A stretch of DNA of 64,000 nucleotides from Lingula anatina (GCF_001039355.2 NW_019774648.1:372001-436000), one strand, 5' to 3'; positions 24,554-39,596 are shown, numbered from the stretch's first letter. Notes: a model not told the origin generated them from the sequence alone. Numbers and translations: made by a program.

Positions 24554-27500
24554 GCTTGCATTTGAGTGAATTTTATTTAATCCAACAAGGGCAAATTTCG
24601 ACTTTTACGAAAACGGGAACTACGGGCTTACGTACAGCGATCCGAATAAAACTGGGCGACGTCTCTGCGGCTTGATCTGCACCTAGATCGAACTGCTGAA
24701 ACTGCGAATGGCTTCGAATGGTAAAAATAGTGCATTGGCAATTTCATTTGAAAGCCAGCATCCACTTTCAGCACAGGATAGGCAGATATGTTTTTGAAAG
24801 CTACTCAATCACGATCAATATGTCAGCATGTTTCCTTATTTCCCAATTAAGTTTGTGTATGGCAATTATTGTCTTATTATAGTATATCAATCCATTGCGA
24901 TGGTGATCACATAGCGTGAAAGTTATATATCAATGACCAAGACAAATGATATAAAGAAAATAAAAATGTGATAGATATATAGATATTATTCCATGAAACG
25001 AACCAAATTTGCTATTGTCGATGGCACACAGGAAAACAGAGTTCTCTAACCCATTGGCTTTACTTTCAACATGGAGTTTATATCTTTGTTCTAGTGAAGT
25101 GTGCTGCCAGGTGGATGCTGTTTCCAGAATTCCAACAATATTTGAGGCCTGTTTCGTAGTCTAATATCTGTCGTCTGCTGTCGATATACAGAAGCATAGT
25201 AGAAAAAATCGTCAAGGTGCCTAGATATTCATGGTAGACACACTCTATGGACCTTCTCTAGGACACAGATTGTAATGCAATACCCTAAGCATTTTGATAT
25301 GATAATCATTTTATTCAGAGGTAGATCAATGCCAGCTTATCTTATTCATAAAAATTACGTTGGTTTAATCTATTTATCATAACTGGTTCTAACGAACCAA
25401 AAAGATATAAAGGAACGTTGCCCGAAATGTCAGATTTCTTGGATGACTAACATAGATCATATGCATTCAATAACAGTGTTCCGGAAGATAATCAACTTGA
25501 AAACATTCGTGAAAGAAGCGCCTGCGTACTCAGAGATACATTAACTACTAATATCTTATTAGCATTACAGCATTCCAAATACAACAGTCCATTTTCAGTA
25601 TAGTTTAAGCCATATGCTCTTTGGCCGAACAATTTATGGCATTTGCATAATATCTCTGCATTAAAAACGTTCCCGTAATCGACCAGAAGTCCCACATTGC
25701 CCCTTCTGCATATTAATACACATTTGTACTTAGATTGAGGCAGAAGTTCGTGACACGATTAAGAGAACTTAAAAGTAATTATTGATCACCTTTACGTTCA
25801 CTTAATTGCAAGTGAACGAATCGAAACTGAACCTAAGGGAACGCCATATGGTTGCATGTCTCCTTTATGAGGATTACTTTTTTTCTGCGAATAAGGTACA
25901 CTGCAATTACTTGAACGCATAAATTGTGTAATCTTTATTTAAGGTATTATGTAGCCTGTCACCCTTCTGGGAATATATTAGGCAATGCTGTAGTGTGATG
26001 TTGGTTACAAATCTCTCGTGTAGCAAACTAATTTGGTAATGTTTGTGAAGCAGGTATGCCGTTTTGGGAAGGTAGCCAGAAAATACAATGACGAAAGGAA
26101 TGGTTCATTTGAATGGAACTAAGGTGAAATGGCAGTCGTGACTTTTTACTCAGGCATCCAGCGGTAAAGAAACTATCCAGGTATTGGTATGGGTATTACG
26201 CCTTCCAGATATTGTAAAAACTAGAAGTTGTTCAACGCACGATATAGTAACCATCCGCGAACTATACTAATTTCATTTTTAAAGTAAGATATGTGTAAAT
26301 TTGGTGAAGTTATGCCAGCCAACATAAACCCTGAAACTCCAAGGCCAAACAATGTATTTCTGTTGGCTAATACATTGCGGAGATGCAATTTTGCAATCCA
26401 GTCTCTATTAAATGCACTCATTCTTCGACATAAAACCTGGCACCATCACTTGCACGTTCACAATGTCTCTCTCTTAACAAATGATCTTAATACCTGTTTT
26501 ATTTGTTGACTCGTGATTAATTAATTGTTTCTTTGGTAAGACATTTGTCGACCAATGAATCGCTGTGGAAATCAACAGAATATGCTATGAGGAAACCTGT
26601 GAAATACAGCATACACAAATTGTGCGTGTCAGTCGTGCAAAAGCTAGTAATGATTTAAGCCTAATGGAAAGAATCAGTTTGATTAATTCTTCACGAATTG
26701 ATTAAACAAGATCCTCCAAAGCTTGCTGAACAGTGACCGATGTTTTGTAAGAACCCATGGACGTACGGCTTAAGGCACCAGTTAATTTATTTATAAGCAA
26801 TAAAGCTACTGCCTATGTGTCATAACATATAAGTTGGATAATACAAAGGACTTCTGCGTTTGCAATACAAAAGCAATTGAAACACATGGTAATCATAGTT
26901 GAAAGATATTTGAGATGCGTTCATATAAACATGTTGGTATTTATATCGGTTCGTCTAGCTTCAAACAGGTAAGATTCCACTAACGCAGTAATCGTGTATC
27001 TCTTACGCAATATAGTTGGTTTTCATTGTTTTTATTTTGTCATGACTCTTATTATAATTGTTGCTGATTACATAGTTTGTATGGTACAAGTTCCCCTATC
27101 TTTTAACACCGTAGACCGTGTATATCAAAGGTGACATCACGGTGATATTGATCTAAACAAGTACTACATAGCAACGCCCCTTTATCCCATGCCTTCTATG
27201 CTTTTCCTTGGGATTATTATAAGATCGTTAATGGACGTAAAGATAAACGTCAAACACTACTAATTGATATTTTAAAACTTAAGTTGTTCTCTCATGAAGA
27301 TTGGATGTAATGCAATTAGAACTGGCATTTTATGACCTTTGTAATGAAGATACCAACAATATCGACATACAGATTGGCGACATTGGTGTTGCTGTAAATA
27401 ACTTACATATTTCTAAAAACTAATGGTTATAACTATCTAATTTTCTCATGTATTCTATACCTAATCCCAATTAGTATCTAAGAATGACTGTTCAGTTATC

Positions 27501-28432
27501 CCTTTGACATGATTTTTTTCAGCAGACGCTGTAAATCCAATCAGACACGTGCGTTTTCCTTTTTTCTTATGTCTGTCTAACTGTGATTTTAATAATATGT
27601 TTTGTTTTAGTGTTTTTTGAATGGTGATTGTTAAACCAACTACAGTAGAACCTATATTATGTACGACAATAGTCATTATTTACAATAACTATTCAATTTT
27701 ATTTTCCGTGACTTATCCAATATCTGATTATGTGAAGTGTGTCCTAGTTATTTGCATTTTCAAAAAGTGAGGTTGTTACTTTCTGAATTAGATTGTATAA
27801 TTTTTAAGCTTATCAGCCATGGGAAGCTTCATCTCAACAATGCTCATGAAGACGTTGCATTATGTTGTTAAACATTGTTATTGTAAATTTTTGTTCAGGT
27901 ATTTCAATGCCTCTGATTCATTTTGTTTATTCTGGAAATTGTTTCCGTCAAATTCCATGTCACATTAACGATCTCCAGTGCATGTTTCGAGCGGTAATTT
28001 CTTTGAAACCTTTGTTGTATTTTTACAAAGCATGAATGATAAATGTATAACCCGATTTCCGAAAAGCTTTTCACCAGCAGCTTAGTGCAGACGTTGCGTC
28101 AACACCTGAAGACGCAATTAACGACTCTTGTGACTAAAGTAATCTTTAAAGCAACTTAAAAAAACACCATGGGTATAAACAGGTCAGCGACATATTACCG
28201 TGCCTCAAATCTTCTGTGTGGGCTATCATTCGTTAAAGATACGTTAAATCGTGTTATATCTTTCTCTATGGGACACCTCTCAATACTTGGCATAGCGCGT
28301 GGTTAGCCAGTATCCAGACATAAAAGGTCATATGCGTTAATGCGTGTTAAATCTTCTGGAAGATCTAGCTGCTATTAGAGGTTAGAGAATCGGTCGCCAG
28401 GAGAACAAGTGTCAGCACCGTGTTTATGGCTG

Positions 28433-28452
28433 TAAGTAAGTAAGTAAGTAAG
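28433..28452. repeat. (GTAA)n microsatellite
   Basis: Five GTAA units. It could be the end of a decayed retroelement, but no body could be recognised next to it. Confidence 0.85.
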
Positions 28453-31400
28453 CCTTTATCACAGTTAATACTGGAAACCGACCCAAAAACAAAACGAAGG
28501 AAATCTCCAAAACATGGCGATCATCGGTAGCCAATCAGCGCGCTATTTTTCACATTCTAAGGTCGCCGTTTTTTTTCTAGACAAGCAAAATGCTCAGTGT
28601 TCAGATAAAGCAGCGGGGTTTTCGAACAATCAAAAGATATTCAAGAAAGGAAAAAGAAAAATATCACACTAAAAGTGTGGCGTTTATTTGTTTTGAATGT
28701 TGATAGGAAGGTTAAACTTGGCCGTTACATCTCGAGTTCACTAAGTTGTGCCTATCATAGATCCTCACTAAACACTGTAAATTTGAGTATCATTATACTT
28801 TAGTGATACTATTGTCATCCCCATGAATGTGAGCCTATATTCCTTTAGAATTTCAAGCAAGTCCTGCACATGGCCAGTTCAAAGTATCGTGATTGTTTCT
28901 TTATGGACAGTTCTAAATTTCCCAGTTGTATGATTATACTTGACTGTATAATATCTCTAATTGAAGCAGTCTTTCAAAAAAAGGCGCAATTGCATTTTAA
29001 CGGTAAAGTTGATAAGGGTCATTTGGCTGATTGTTTCTGTAACTACAGTGCTACTACAAACTGTGGCCTTTGTAGAGGAGTGTGATGAGTCACGCGAAAA
29101 AATCTTTTTTTGGGTGTGCATCGAGGAAAATAACAATGTATTTAGACCATCTTACAAAGGCGATGCACGGGCTCATTTATCCCTGCTATTTACTGTCGTT
29201 CAAAAAAATCTCACAGCAACATTTTGAATCTGGTTGATATTTCCTGCCTTCATTTGGGATGTTCTCCTTGAACAATATTTCTTATATTCAAACTCAAGAG
29301 TTACCCACTTCGATATGAAATTTTAATAAGTGAGTCAATGAGCATATATATTAATTTCTTTCATTTTCTTATTGTCTGCAGGTATCGAATGGAAGTCGGT
29401 GTTATTATCAAATAATTGCGAAATATCTCATGCACGTGGCGTGCGCGATATAGGCGCAATCGACATGAATACTTGGCACCACCATGATCATGACAGAAGT
29501 GATCTCCAATTCATCAAATATAGCTGAAGGCAGTTCATGCATCGCTTTTCACTTAATTTCCATTGGAGATAAAGTTTCTCATATAATCTGGGGAATATGG
29601 TCGCCTTAGGTAATTTGCAAACGAAGACAATTGGAGCCATTCAGTACACAAGAACATTAAGAAAGCAATGTACTTGTTATCAAATTCATCCATCAAAACC
29701 CTTGACCTTATTTTCATTTCAATTAATGGTCCTTCAATAATAAATGATCAGTCTTAGATACAAATCAAGTGGCTACGAAAAGAGGACATCTTAAATTTGT
29801 CGTTCATTGGCCTTTTGCTAAGACTAATACCCTAGATGGATTTCAAAATATGGATGAAATAAAAACATTCTACATCTTTAACAATGAAGGAAGATATGTA
29901 TTAACCCCTTCCCTTAAATGATTCTGTCAGTGTTACTTTTGTTAGGGCCTCATTTTTCTGGACAATCGTTCAGTACATATGATAAACATTATTCATTGGT
30001 GCTAGCTTTATTTAGTGTGCATACATGATTAAAAACATTTAAGCCAATTATCAAAAAAAACACTTAATTTGAAACCATGGGCAGTGTCAACTGCCATGTT
30101 TTTCCTTCACTTTCATTTATCATTTTTGGTCAACTCTTATTTGCGCTAGTTTGATATTTAAAAGTAAATGTGTCGTTGTGAGAGATACAATGTTCTTAAG
30201 GATTGGGTTGTTATTTTGTTTTGAAATTTGGATTATCTCGTCAAATGCCACACAGTGCCTGTTTTTGCATAATTGTATACCTGCTCTTGTCTTCAATAAC
30301 GCGTGTCACAAAGTCCTTATACTTATGAAATAACAAGACACATCATTGATGATTTTCCTCCATCAAAGGTGAGTAGAAAGGTGAAATATATAAATTCTAA
30401 TGAAAAAACAAGCTCCTCAGGCAATAAAGTCGTCGATAATGAAACAAATCCATCCGCCTATTTGATGTTTTTTGTTTTGTTTTGTTTTTTTTTTTTTTGA
30501 CAAGTTTTATTAATGTTGTAATGAACGGATAGAACATGCATTACTCTTTTGTCTAAAGCTGAACTTAATAAAATTGCCCTTTGAAAGTGTGCTCTAGTAC
30601 ACTTATACCCTTGTATGCCTTGATAACAAAGATTGTCTCTTTTATATGCATAATATAAGATGTGCGTGAGAGTGTGAGAGCGAGAGAGAGATAGAGAGAA
30701 AATGAAAAGAAAAATACCCGATTTTTTTAATTTTTTTATTATTATTATTTTTTTTTTTGCAATTTTCCCTTTGTCATGAAGGTAAAAATCTTTTATGAAA
30801 CCGTTGACAAAATTACAATCTATTAACCCGTTTTGGAAGTCTTTATTTTATACATGTGTGATTTCTAATTTTACCGTCACGAGTGACATTCACCAGTCTC
30901 CATCCAGATTACCAGAGCGGCTCAAAACGAGAAACTTCGAACTTACACACTTGTTTCTAACTCAGATATCATAATTTTGTCAATGGTTTTGTGGTAAACC
31001 TTGGTGATTAATTAAAGGAAAAAATATGAAATATACAGTGTAATTGAATTTTTGCAATGTAAAGGTCTAACGCCCATTGTGTTTCTTTAAGATGCATTTG
31101 TTTATTGATTTAGAAATAACGTACCTGCAGGCTACAGTGAGTAAAAATTGAATATTTCAAGGAGTTTTTATTTATTAATCCTTACTTCTATCAGACTCTG
31201 AGTCATTTTTGCTGGCCCTGCGGGTGGCACTGTTTTGTTTGTTTATATAGGAAAACGTGATTAATCGGCAACCAACGGTAACCTAAAGTTCGTGCTGCGG
31301 CCGACATTGGTGATAATTAATTGACTGTAAATAGGTTATTACGATGTTGAGGCATGAAAGTTTAATAAGGCAATCCGACTTTCAGACGCTGTAATCCAAC

Positions 31401-34261
31401 TGAGGGATGGAAACACATGTGTTACTGAGAAACGCTCGGTTGCCTAGCAAAGAATTCTTTGTGAGAAATACGACACAGATTGGAAAGTTCCGCCTGTAGT
31501 TATTTCCTTCATTGCCGTCCACAGGTAAATGAAATTGACAATCGATAACAGTTGACTTTATTCCAAGCACCCCCGAAAGTCAATGGCAACAGGAAACTGC
31601 CTACAAGTATAACAAACTACGAGTAAAGCGTCCGCGAGCTTCCATCCACGACCAATAAAACTGGCAGTGAACTCTTTTGTGTTTGGTCAAACGCAAGCAG
31701 AGACAAATACACAGCAGGTCATTTCTTTTTGAGGAGCATTTCTTTGCTGGAATCTTTTATCAATACAACATCGTGTGTGCTGAGCATACGGCTTAATCCC
31801 ATGAGCGGAGTTCTCCTGAGTAATATACCGTTCAAGCCGCAGACCAAGAGCAGACAAACCGTGTATCTTGCTCGACCAGGACATTGTTACTGATCGTTAG
31901 AACGCCATCCTGTTTCTTGAGGACGCCGGGGGAGTAACTGAACAATAATTGCTTACTTAACCGGTGCACATGGTATGTTCGGCAGAATCTGTTTAACATT
32001 AAGTGGACATCTGGAAAACCGCTGGTCACTACTTTTAACCGTGTGTCATAGGTCAATTGTCTTCATTCCTGTGGACGCTTTCAGACGTACAACTTTAACA
32101 CTTGGCAGTGAGGCAATTCACGTGAGTAGACAGTCTTCTAAGAACATATTTTATCCAGCGCCAAATGTTATCTTAAGTTAATGGTATTCATTGAATATAT
32201 TAGATGGAATATGATAGGATTTATTGATTTAGATATTCTCGCAAAACCGTAGTAATGGTGGTTTTAATGCTTTCATATATATTAAAACTATTCAAACGGA
32301 GAGATATCTGAAAGCAGATCACAGCTGTAGTGTTGCTGATGCTTTATTTACCATTACTTATATCTTGAGTTCATTTGACAATTCAGTCAAATTTTCACCT
32401 TGACGACTGCGTTGAACATGTCCCTTTAAATGGGATTAACAACGTGTGCATCCACTCGCTTATAGTGTTCTTAATGTCAATTTACAAAACACATATTAGA
32501 AGTTTGAATTTGTAACAAAATTGACAAAAGGCTACGTTAAGTGTATACACGGCACGGGAACAAACAGAGCGTATAAACACAGAGTTAGTGTGTAGGAAAC
32601 TAAATGATCATAATGAGTGGTAAGTCCTTCGTTTTACCTTTGTTGCTACTAATATCATTTTAATCTATTTCTAATTGAGTCCAGCAGCATTAGAATAGAA
32701 AAGTGTCGTTCCCCACCCTGAGTGTGGTGGAAGTTCACCTTTATTGCCTATCGCAGCGGTCTCAATTAAAGTGACTTGAATTGAAGCGCGTTGCTATAGA
32801 GGAGAGTCACCGTCATAAAACGAAACTCGGGGTGAATTCCACTTAATTCTGCGAAAGTTCCACAGACGCGGTGCGTGTCTTAGGGTTATCAAGGTTCTCT
32901 ATCGTTATGGTAAGTATTTATTATTCAGGACCTTGACGTTATTTACCGATCGAAATTGTTGAGTGCCATAAATAGGTAAGTGAAAACCGGAACGTGACCG
33001 TTTGCCAGACGCGTTTTTTGTTGTCTTTAAGATAAAGGGTATCTGTACGCCTTCTTGGGTTTTGAGATTATGAACAGTGTTTTAATCCATATGTTTGATG
33101 GCATCACGGGGATATAGATACATTTTTTAAACAAACGTGTTATAAGAGGAAGAATTAGGTAGGCCTACAATTCTGTCCCAGAAAGGTATCCAGATCTTAT
33201 TGTCATTAAAATCCTTCAAGTATCAGTAGAAATGCCGTGGCCCTTGGCGTCCATTTCTACAAATTGCACCTCATTAGTCAGAGAAGAATTTCATCAGACT
33301 TTGAAAGACAAAATCCAGCGGAAACTAAGAGAACTGAAGAAAGCACCTCATTAGTAATGAACATGGACGGACTACGTGAGGGCGATCCTGTAAGTAAACA
33401 AGAATGGTAAATTACAAATTTGCATGTGGAGAGAAAACCTCGTTTATCAACAAGGTTTCAATATGTGTTGAATATGTATTTATAGATTTTGATGAAATAT
33501 TTTCTATCTCAATGTCAGTGATGGGATTAATTCCAAAATATTTACATAAACTTAAACCTCTTTTTTGTGTGCTCAATGGCGACAAATTACACAACGTGGG
33601 CCAATGTGACGTCTTCCTAGATCGATACAGCATCACTTTACACCGAAGTGACTTCCACATATTATGTGTTGGGTTTGTCTGGTTGCTTTCTGTATGGAAA
33701 GGCAAACGGTTTTTAATCCTCATTACGTCAACAGCAATGCGCGACAGCCTGAGAAGTCCGCTTAATTATATTAGGGCTGTTTATAACCATCCAATGCAAT
33801 GTTATCCGATATTGCGCATAGGTAAGGTTATATGGTAGGAACTTAAATCAATCAAGTTAGTCTGTGTCAGGATAAAAGAAAAGCCCTGCCTAGGGCAATA
33901 ATTCATTGTACGTCAACCAAAATGCCAGTGCCCCAAAATTTGTTATTAATGACTATTTGAAAGAAGCACGCATGTTTTATAATCATTAACAAAAACGTAT
34001 TGCTTTTTTATTCTCAAATGGCAAGTTCTCCTAGACTTATAAAATCAAAGGACGGTTAAGAACAATTTTGTCATAAAAGGAAATGGAATCCCTCGCGGTT
34101 ACAGATATTATATGTCAAAATGTATCAAAGCAAATAAGCCCAAATAAGGCCTGTCTGATATATAACTGGACCCTTGCTGGAAACAACAGCAACGTTACGT
34201 CTTCCTCCTGAGTCTTGGCGGTCACCTTCCTAGACCAAAGGGTAGCATTGCTAGTCAAATG

Positions 34262-34291
34262 CTATCTATCTACCTATCTATCTATCTATCC
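34262..34291. repeat. (CTAT)n microsatellite
   Basis: Imperfect tetranucleotide run of CTAT/CTAC units. Confidence 0.85.
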
Positions 34292-34625
34292 CTGTCTGTC
34301 TGTCCAGCTGGCTCTTTCTCTTCCGTCTTACACACTTACAAACACACACAAACACACACACACTTCAACTGGATGGTTTATAACTCCAATAAGCATAACA
34401 AAACAGACAGTTGACTGCATGCGCCCTAGCTTTATTAATTCGTTTGTAGATATGTATATTGCATATTTTTTTCTTATAAAACAACATTTAAACAGTCAGT
34501 CAAAAATACCATAGGTAGATAGGTAGTTTTTCTTTAATGTGCCACTATAGAAAAACCGTGTCTTGGTTTAGGGTCCCACAACGTAGTTTGGTGTTGAATA
34601 ATTAGGATAGATCTTACTTTAAGTT

Positions 34626-37600
34626 AACTGCATATGACGTTCAACATTGAGGTGTAGTTTGTTTGTAAATAACATGCTAAGGCCTTAGTTCTACCTCAAC
34701 AATAAATAAGAGGGATGAAGGATGTAAGGAGGGTTTGTAGGTCCATTTTTGTACTACACGTGTGTTTGTTGCGATTTTACGTTTTCAATTTAATAATAAT
34801 GAAATACTTTGAATCGCCAATCATGACTCGTTGAATTTTATATTTATAAACAAAAATAATAATAACAATAGTCCCGTTTTTCACACTGCAAGTTATATTT
34901 AATACATTTCAATAATAATAATAACAATAATAATAATAACAATTTGAAATGGCAGTGCTTCTACTGTACTTCATTGTATAATGCCTAGAACAGGGGTGTA
35001 TGATATGAGATATATGAGATGTAGGATCAAAATTAAGTACTAGATCTAACGTAAAAATTGAAAGTCTTAGTAACTAATGACTGTGAATCGGTGTAATAGG
35101 GATTTTCGACAGAAAGACATTGGCCATTATTGCGTTAAATAGCATAATGGCGGTTATATCTTCTTTGCAAGATATTTTGATCTACATGTAGAATTCAATC
35201 TAACCGCCAACCATGTACTCTAGAGCTTTGAAAAAGACAATTAAGGCGATGGATTTATCTCCTAATAAGCACCTACTTCACATTATTGTACTTTAGTTAT
35301 TGGCTGAATGCTATTTTCCGCTACAAATTAGATCTATTCAAAGTAATTTCTTTCCCAATCCCAGTTCGCGTCCTAAATTCCTCATCATAATTGTCTTAAC
35401 TTTTTCCAGTTTCTCATTAAACGCATCCCCTTCCTCTTAGACGGGATATTTAGCTAATATGTTCATCATTATTCCGTGGATCTTTTCTTTCCCTGTCCTT
35501 TTTTTTCAATTTCAACCCACAGTGCCCATTTAGTCGAGTTTAATTGTCTTTGGTGCCCTGATCGTAGATTACTGGAAATTCAAAGAAAGAATCTGATTAA
35601 ACCAATTAATACCCGAAAGAGGAGAAAAATGGCATTCTCGTGTAAAATCTGCGTCATCTGTAAAGGTGGCCATTATGCTGACAGGGTTTGATTTTCATTA
35701 CCCAAGTTTTTCGGGAATCTGAATCTTGGATGTAATTTCGTGTTATTTCATCTGACCTCAAAGTTCAATGTTTTAACATTAAAATACACTGTAATATTCA
35801 CCTTGATGACAACGATAATACATTGTAAGAGAAAGTCCCCTGTCAGCTTAAGATCCGAGAGTCCCCTTAGAATCCGTCCTCTCCTTCAGAGAGATAGTAC
35901 GTATACTTTTTGTCTTTATGATATCATAACAAATAGGCTTTGACATCATCAGCTAATTTACACGGTTCGCTACACTGTTGACTTAAACGAAAGCTGCTTC
36001 CTCTCGACCAGCCAATAACAAAGTCAAGTTTGTTGTGTATTGTCAGCAATTTTTTCCAGTTAAAAAACTTGAGTACGGCAGATTATTTATTTATATATCC
36101 ATTCCTTTGTTTGTTTGTTTGTTTGTTTGTTTGTTTAGGAGGGAATTTTTCGGCGTATGATCATATCTGAAACCAAATTAAGCATATTGACTGACACTGT
36201 ATAATCTAAAGGGCCAGAGCAGTCACCCTTCCAGGGGGAATGAGTTAACAAACTACTGAAACAAACGTGGTCATGTCAATAAGACATGCTTATACAATAT
36301 TCATTGTGCTTACTTTGTGTGACATGGGTGTTTTGTTAAAACTACATGTACAATGAAGGCGAGGCGTACTTGGACAAGAGTTAATTTTGCGCCAAATGAG
36401 AAATTGCACAACGCGATGGATATGCTTATAGGGGCAAGATATTAATTGATAATTGAAACAGGTATGCTCATCCCGTCACGCTTTTTGGAGATTGACGCAC
36501 GTAATATCCTTTGTGCTTATTTTGCCTGATTGGAAACCCAACGAAAACATGACATATTCAAATTATAGATAAGCTCAGTCTCAATAAGAAGTCATACATA
36601 CGCGATGAAACGATTTTGTCAGTCAGTTCCTTGTTCATGCACCCTCTCACGTGTTCTCTCCCCCTGTCTGTACTCCAACCATACACATACACGTACAAAC
36701 ACCTCTGAGCGCGTGCGCGCGTGCACACACACTTACTCGACCCGCCTTGTTTAGACCAAAAGACATGTATCGACCGGATTTTCACAAACCATCTTCCATT
36801 TTCACATCATAAACTCCCACAATACTAATAACAGTCATTATATAAGGTGCACTTTTGGTCACATATATCGAAAACTAATTTCAGTAAGGCAGGCAAATGA
36901 CGTAGTCTGCGACAATTTCACCAGAAAAGCACTAACTAGCACTGTAACCATAATAATACGCAAATAACAAACCCGGTAACTGCATTTACTGCCTTCGTCT
37001 GGCGAGAGATATACAGTACCAAAGATTTAATGGGTCTGACGCTTGCAACATTCTTCGGTGAATCCTTGGTGTTTAGATCAAGGCGATTCACGGTTTGAAT
37101 GCCATGTCTCACGAGGGAAAACGACACGTTGATTGGGTTTAGGAAAGATCAAGACACATGATCGTGCCATTTATCATAGATAACAGAGGATTTATTGCAT
37201 AACGTGAGAAAGCCAAGTGTGTCTCTGAAATCGAAATGCTAGGAAACGAGGTGAAACTTTAATGGCTGTGTGTTATAAGACAAAGAGATACGTCTCTTTA
37301 CTCCTACTATACGTTGTGTTATCGGGCAATTATTGGAGATAGGCTTTGAATAAAGAGGATGGGAACACAAAGTTTTCTCAGAGTCGATTTAGGTATTACA
37401 GAAATGTAGTCTCACAATAGCAGCAACAGATCATAAGATGGATGACCGTGTGATAGCTGTCTTGGGTTTATGCATGTCGTTGAACTTCTCTTGGATTTTT
37501 TTCTGTCCTATGAAATAACAATTTTGATTGACATACACGTTATCTATTTCATCTCTTTATTTTTTAGATACAGAAGCTTGGCGTTGTCAGCGTGATCAGA

Positions 37601-39594
37601 AGAGACCCAGTTGCAGTTTAAGGTTAGTTTTTTTTCTTTTTTTTACCATACTGCAGGATGGAGCTTTCACCCGTCTTTCTTTTTAACCGTGCGTGCGCAC
37701 ACGCGTGTCCTGCCGATCTTTTTCTTTGAAACTTCCATCAGCATGCAAACAATATTACCAGAGAGAATTGAAGAAGTGGGTAGGAAATCATGTTAGTTTC
37801 AGATGGAATACCACATGATGATCCTGCTCTTTAGAAAATCTTAATTTAGTTGTCACGAAACATTATTTTTTTATTTCGCATTAAAGATGTATTTAGTCCT
37901 ATTATCGACTTTAAACGTAACGTTCAACAATTTTGGTTTTCCTTATACTGTACATTCTTTCGTGGCTAAAACACTCTTGGTACCTATGTAAAATTTGAAC
38001 CATACAGTTATTATGGTCTAATGTACATATATACATGTAACCATTTCAGACTAAACCCATTTTATATACATCTCTGACCGTCAGACGGACATTTCATATG
38101 AATCCTCACTTGCAGGCTTACGTGTTAATCGTCCAGGTGATGTTAGGCAACGTTAACGAAATACAGTTTTGGTTGTTTGTGAGTGAAACTGCGCATTTTA
38201 TTTAGATCAGATTACAAGGAAGTTTATGAAGATCTGTATACGACATTTGATTGTTACATGAACTTGCCAAAGAGTAGATTCGCTTAAAAATAGATATGAA
38301 AATATTTTTGTTCCGATAAAGGCACTATCTTGCAATTGCATCACCATTTTGTTTGCCAAACATACTCTTGATATTGTCGTTATCATGGCGACCAATTTAC
38401 TGATTGGAGCTTGATCAATTCGGTCCATTATAAACTAGCCTTAGATGTTCTTGCTATCTTGAATAATGCGCTTATCAGTCATAGAAACTGGGAATGAAAT
38501 CGATTCCATGATAGCTAAAACAAATACCGGAAAAGGCACCATCAACGTTAGATCATGGTCTCCATTCAGGGTCGACTACGGTCTAGACTTAAATACAACA
38601 TGGGTTATATACACCCTAACTTGATGCTGCACATATGTTGATATTTTCCCCGGCTTATTAATGGTAATTGCTGCTTTTTCCATGCTTTTTATAGCGGATG
38701 TAAATCTTACTACTAGCTGCTGTACATGTATATACAGTAGTTGTATAGTTGTATATTGGGCGAAAAACAACTTTAATCTGCCACCGCCTGGTGTGTATAA
38801 TTTCTTTTGCAATTATCTCTGTAACAATGCCATGATGCCTTGCAACACTGCGTGTTGCGTCCTCTCACCGGCATTCTTACAGAGAGAGTAATCAATTTGC
38901 CCGCCACATCTTATAATAGCGTCCCTTATTTGAGCCAATACACGCGCTGACATCTGCCGGGGGGATCTCATCTGCATTTCGAAATTAAGGTCTTAAATTG
39001 GCGTTCTGTGACACTCCGACCATTGTACAATTCTTCGTCTTTGGCATCTTAAAAGTGGAAATCAATTGGATTGCCATCTGGGGAATGGAGCGGCCAGCCA
39101 TGCTTCTCACTGAATACAGACAATAACTTGTTCAACATGATGTCTTGTTGATTTGGGATATTGCCCATCCTTATTGAAAATACAATTATTATCTAGAAAG
39201 AAGGTGCATCGGTCAAATTTTATGCGGCAGACGTAATCGGTGAAAATCAGATGTAAGCCTCCTTTGGCAAGTCATTGCAATGTATTTGTCTTGTTTTTTT
39301 ATAATAGACCTTAGTCCCAATATTCCAAACCAGCCTTCTTTCCTCTCAAGACGCTCATCATTTAAAAATGTAACGGGTTAGACAACTTTGGTCCATTTTT
39401 TCTTTTAGTTGAAATAAAAAAATTAACGAAATTTGTAGCTTCATAGACAAATAACCAAATCCTGTGTATTGGTTTGGCATTTGAAATAAAAGCCAAAAGT
39501 AGTTACAGCATTTCTAAAATAAGTTTCATATTGATTTTGCAGCATATGTACAAAGAGGTTTTTAAAGACTTATGAAAAAATCACTATATCTAGA
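34626..39594. repeat. 5 kb duplicated block, copy 1
   Basis: Matches 39600-44682 in the same orientation from AACTGCATATGACG through CACTATATCTAGA. It differs by scattered substitutions and small indels, for example lacking about 38 bases present near 40,948-40,985 and 44 bases present near 42,200-42,240. No protein-coding gene is recognised in it. It contains ATT/AAT and TTTG simple repeats and two alternating purine-pyrimidine tracts. Confidence 0.95.
36102..36138. repeat. (TTTG)n microsatellite, copy 1
   Basis: A run of TTTG units. The equivalent run in the second 5 kb copy (about 41,130-41,168) ends in a run of ten or more Gs instead of AGGAGGG, one of the allelic differences. Confidence 0.9.
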
Positions 39595-39596
39595 GT

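Larger units (their letters stand above)
17361..34625. other. Intergenic DNA without a supportable gene
   Basis: 17 kb with normal CpG frequency and only short, domain-free open frames on either strand. It contains the MITE at 20181-20320, the (TA)n/90 bp duplication near 24.3-24.55 kb, C/CT, GTAA and TCTA simple repeats, and some weak promoter- or exon-like signals described in the findings. No recognisable protein family or structured RNA was seen. Confidence 0.6.

Noticed and set aside
33404-33838. 144-codon open frame on the + strand (and a 103-codon frame opposite it)
   Set aside because: No recognisable domain. Length is within chance expectation for 64 kb at this base composition. Two frames overlapping on opposite strands is common for a locally stop-poor stretch.
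37568-37622. Exon-like 55-base segment (acceptor TTTTTTAG, donor GTTAGT), also in the second copy near 42,660-42,714
   Set aside because: Neither a matching frame nor a recognisable peptide, and the donor is weak. A chance splice-like pattern is more likely.
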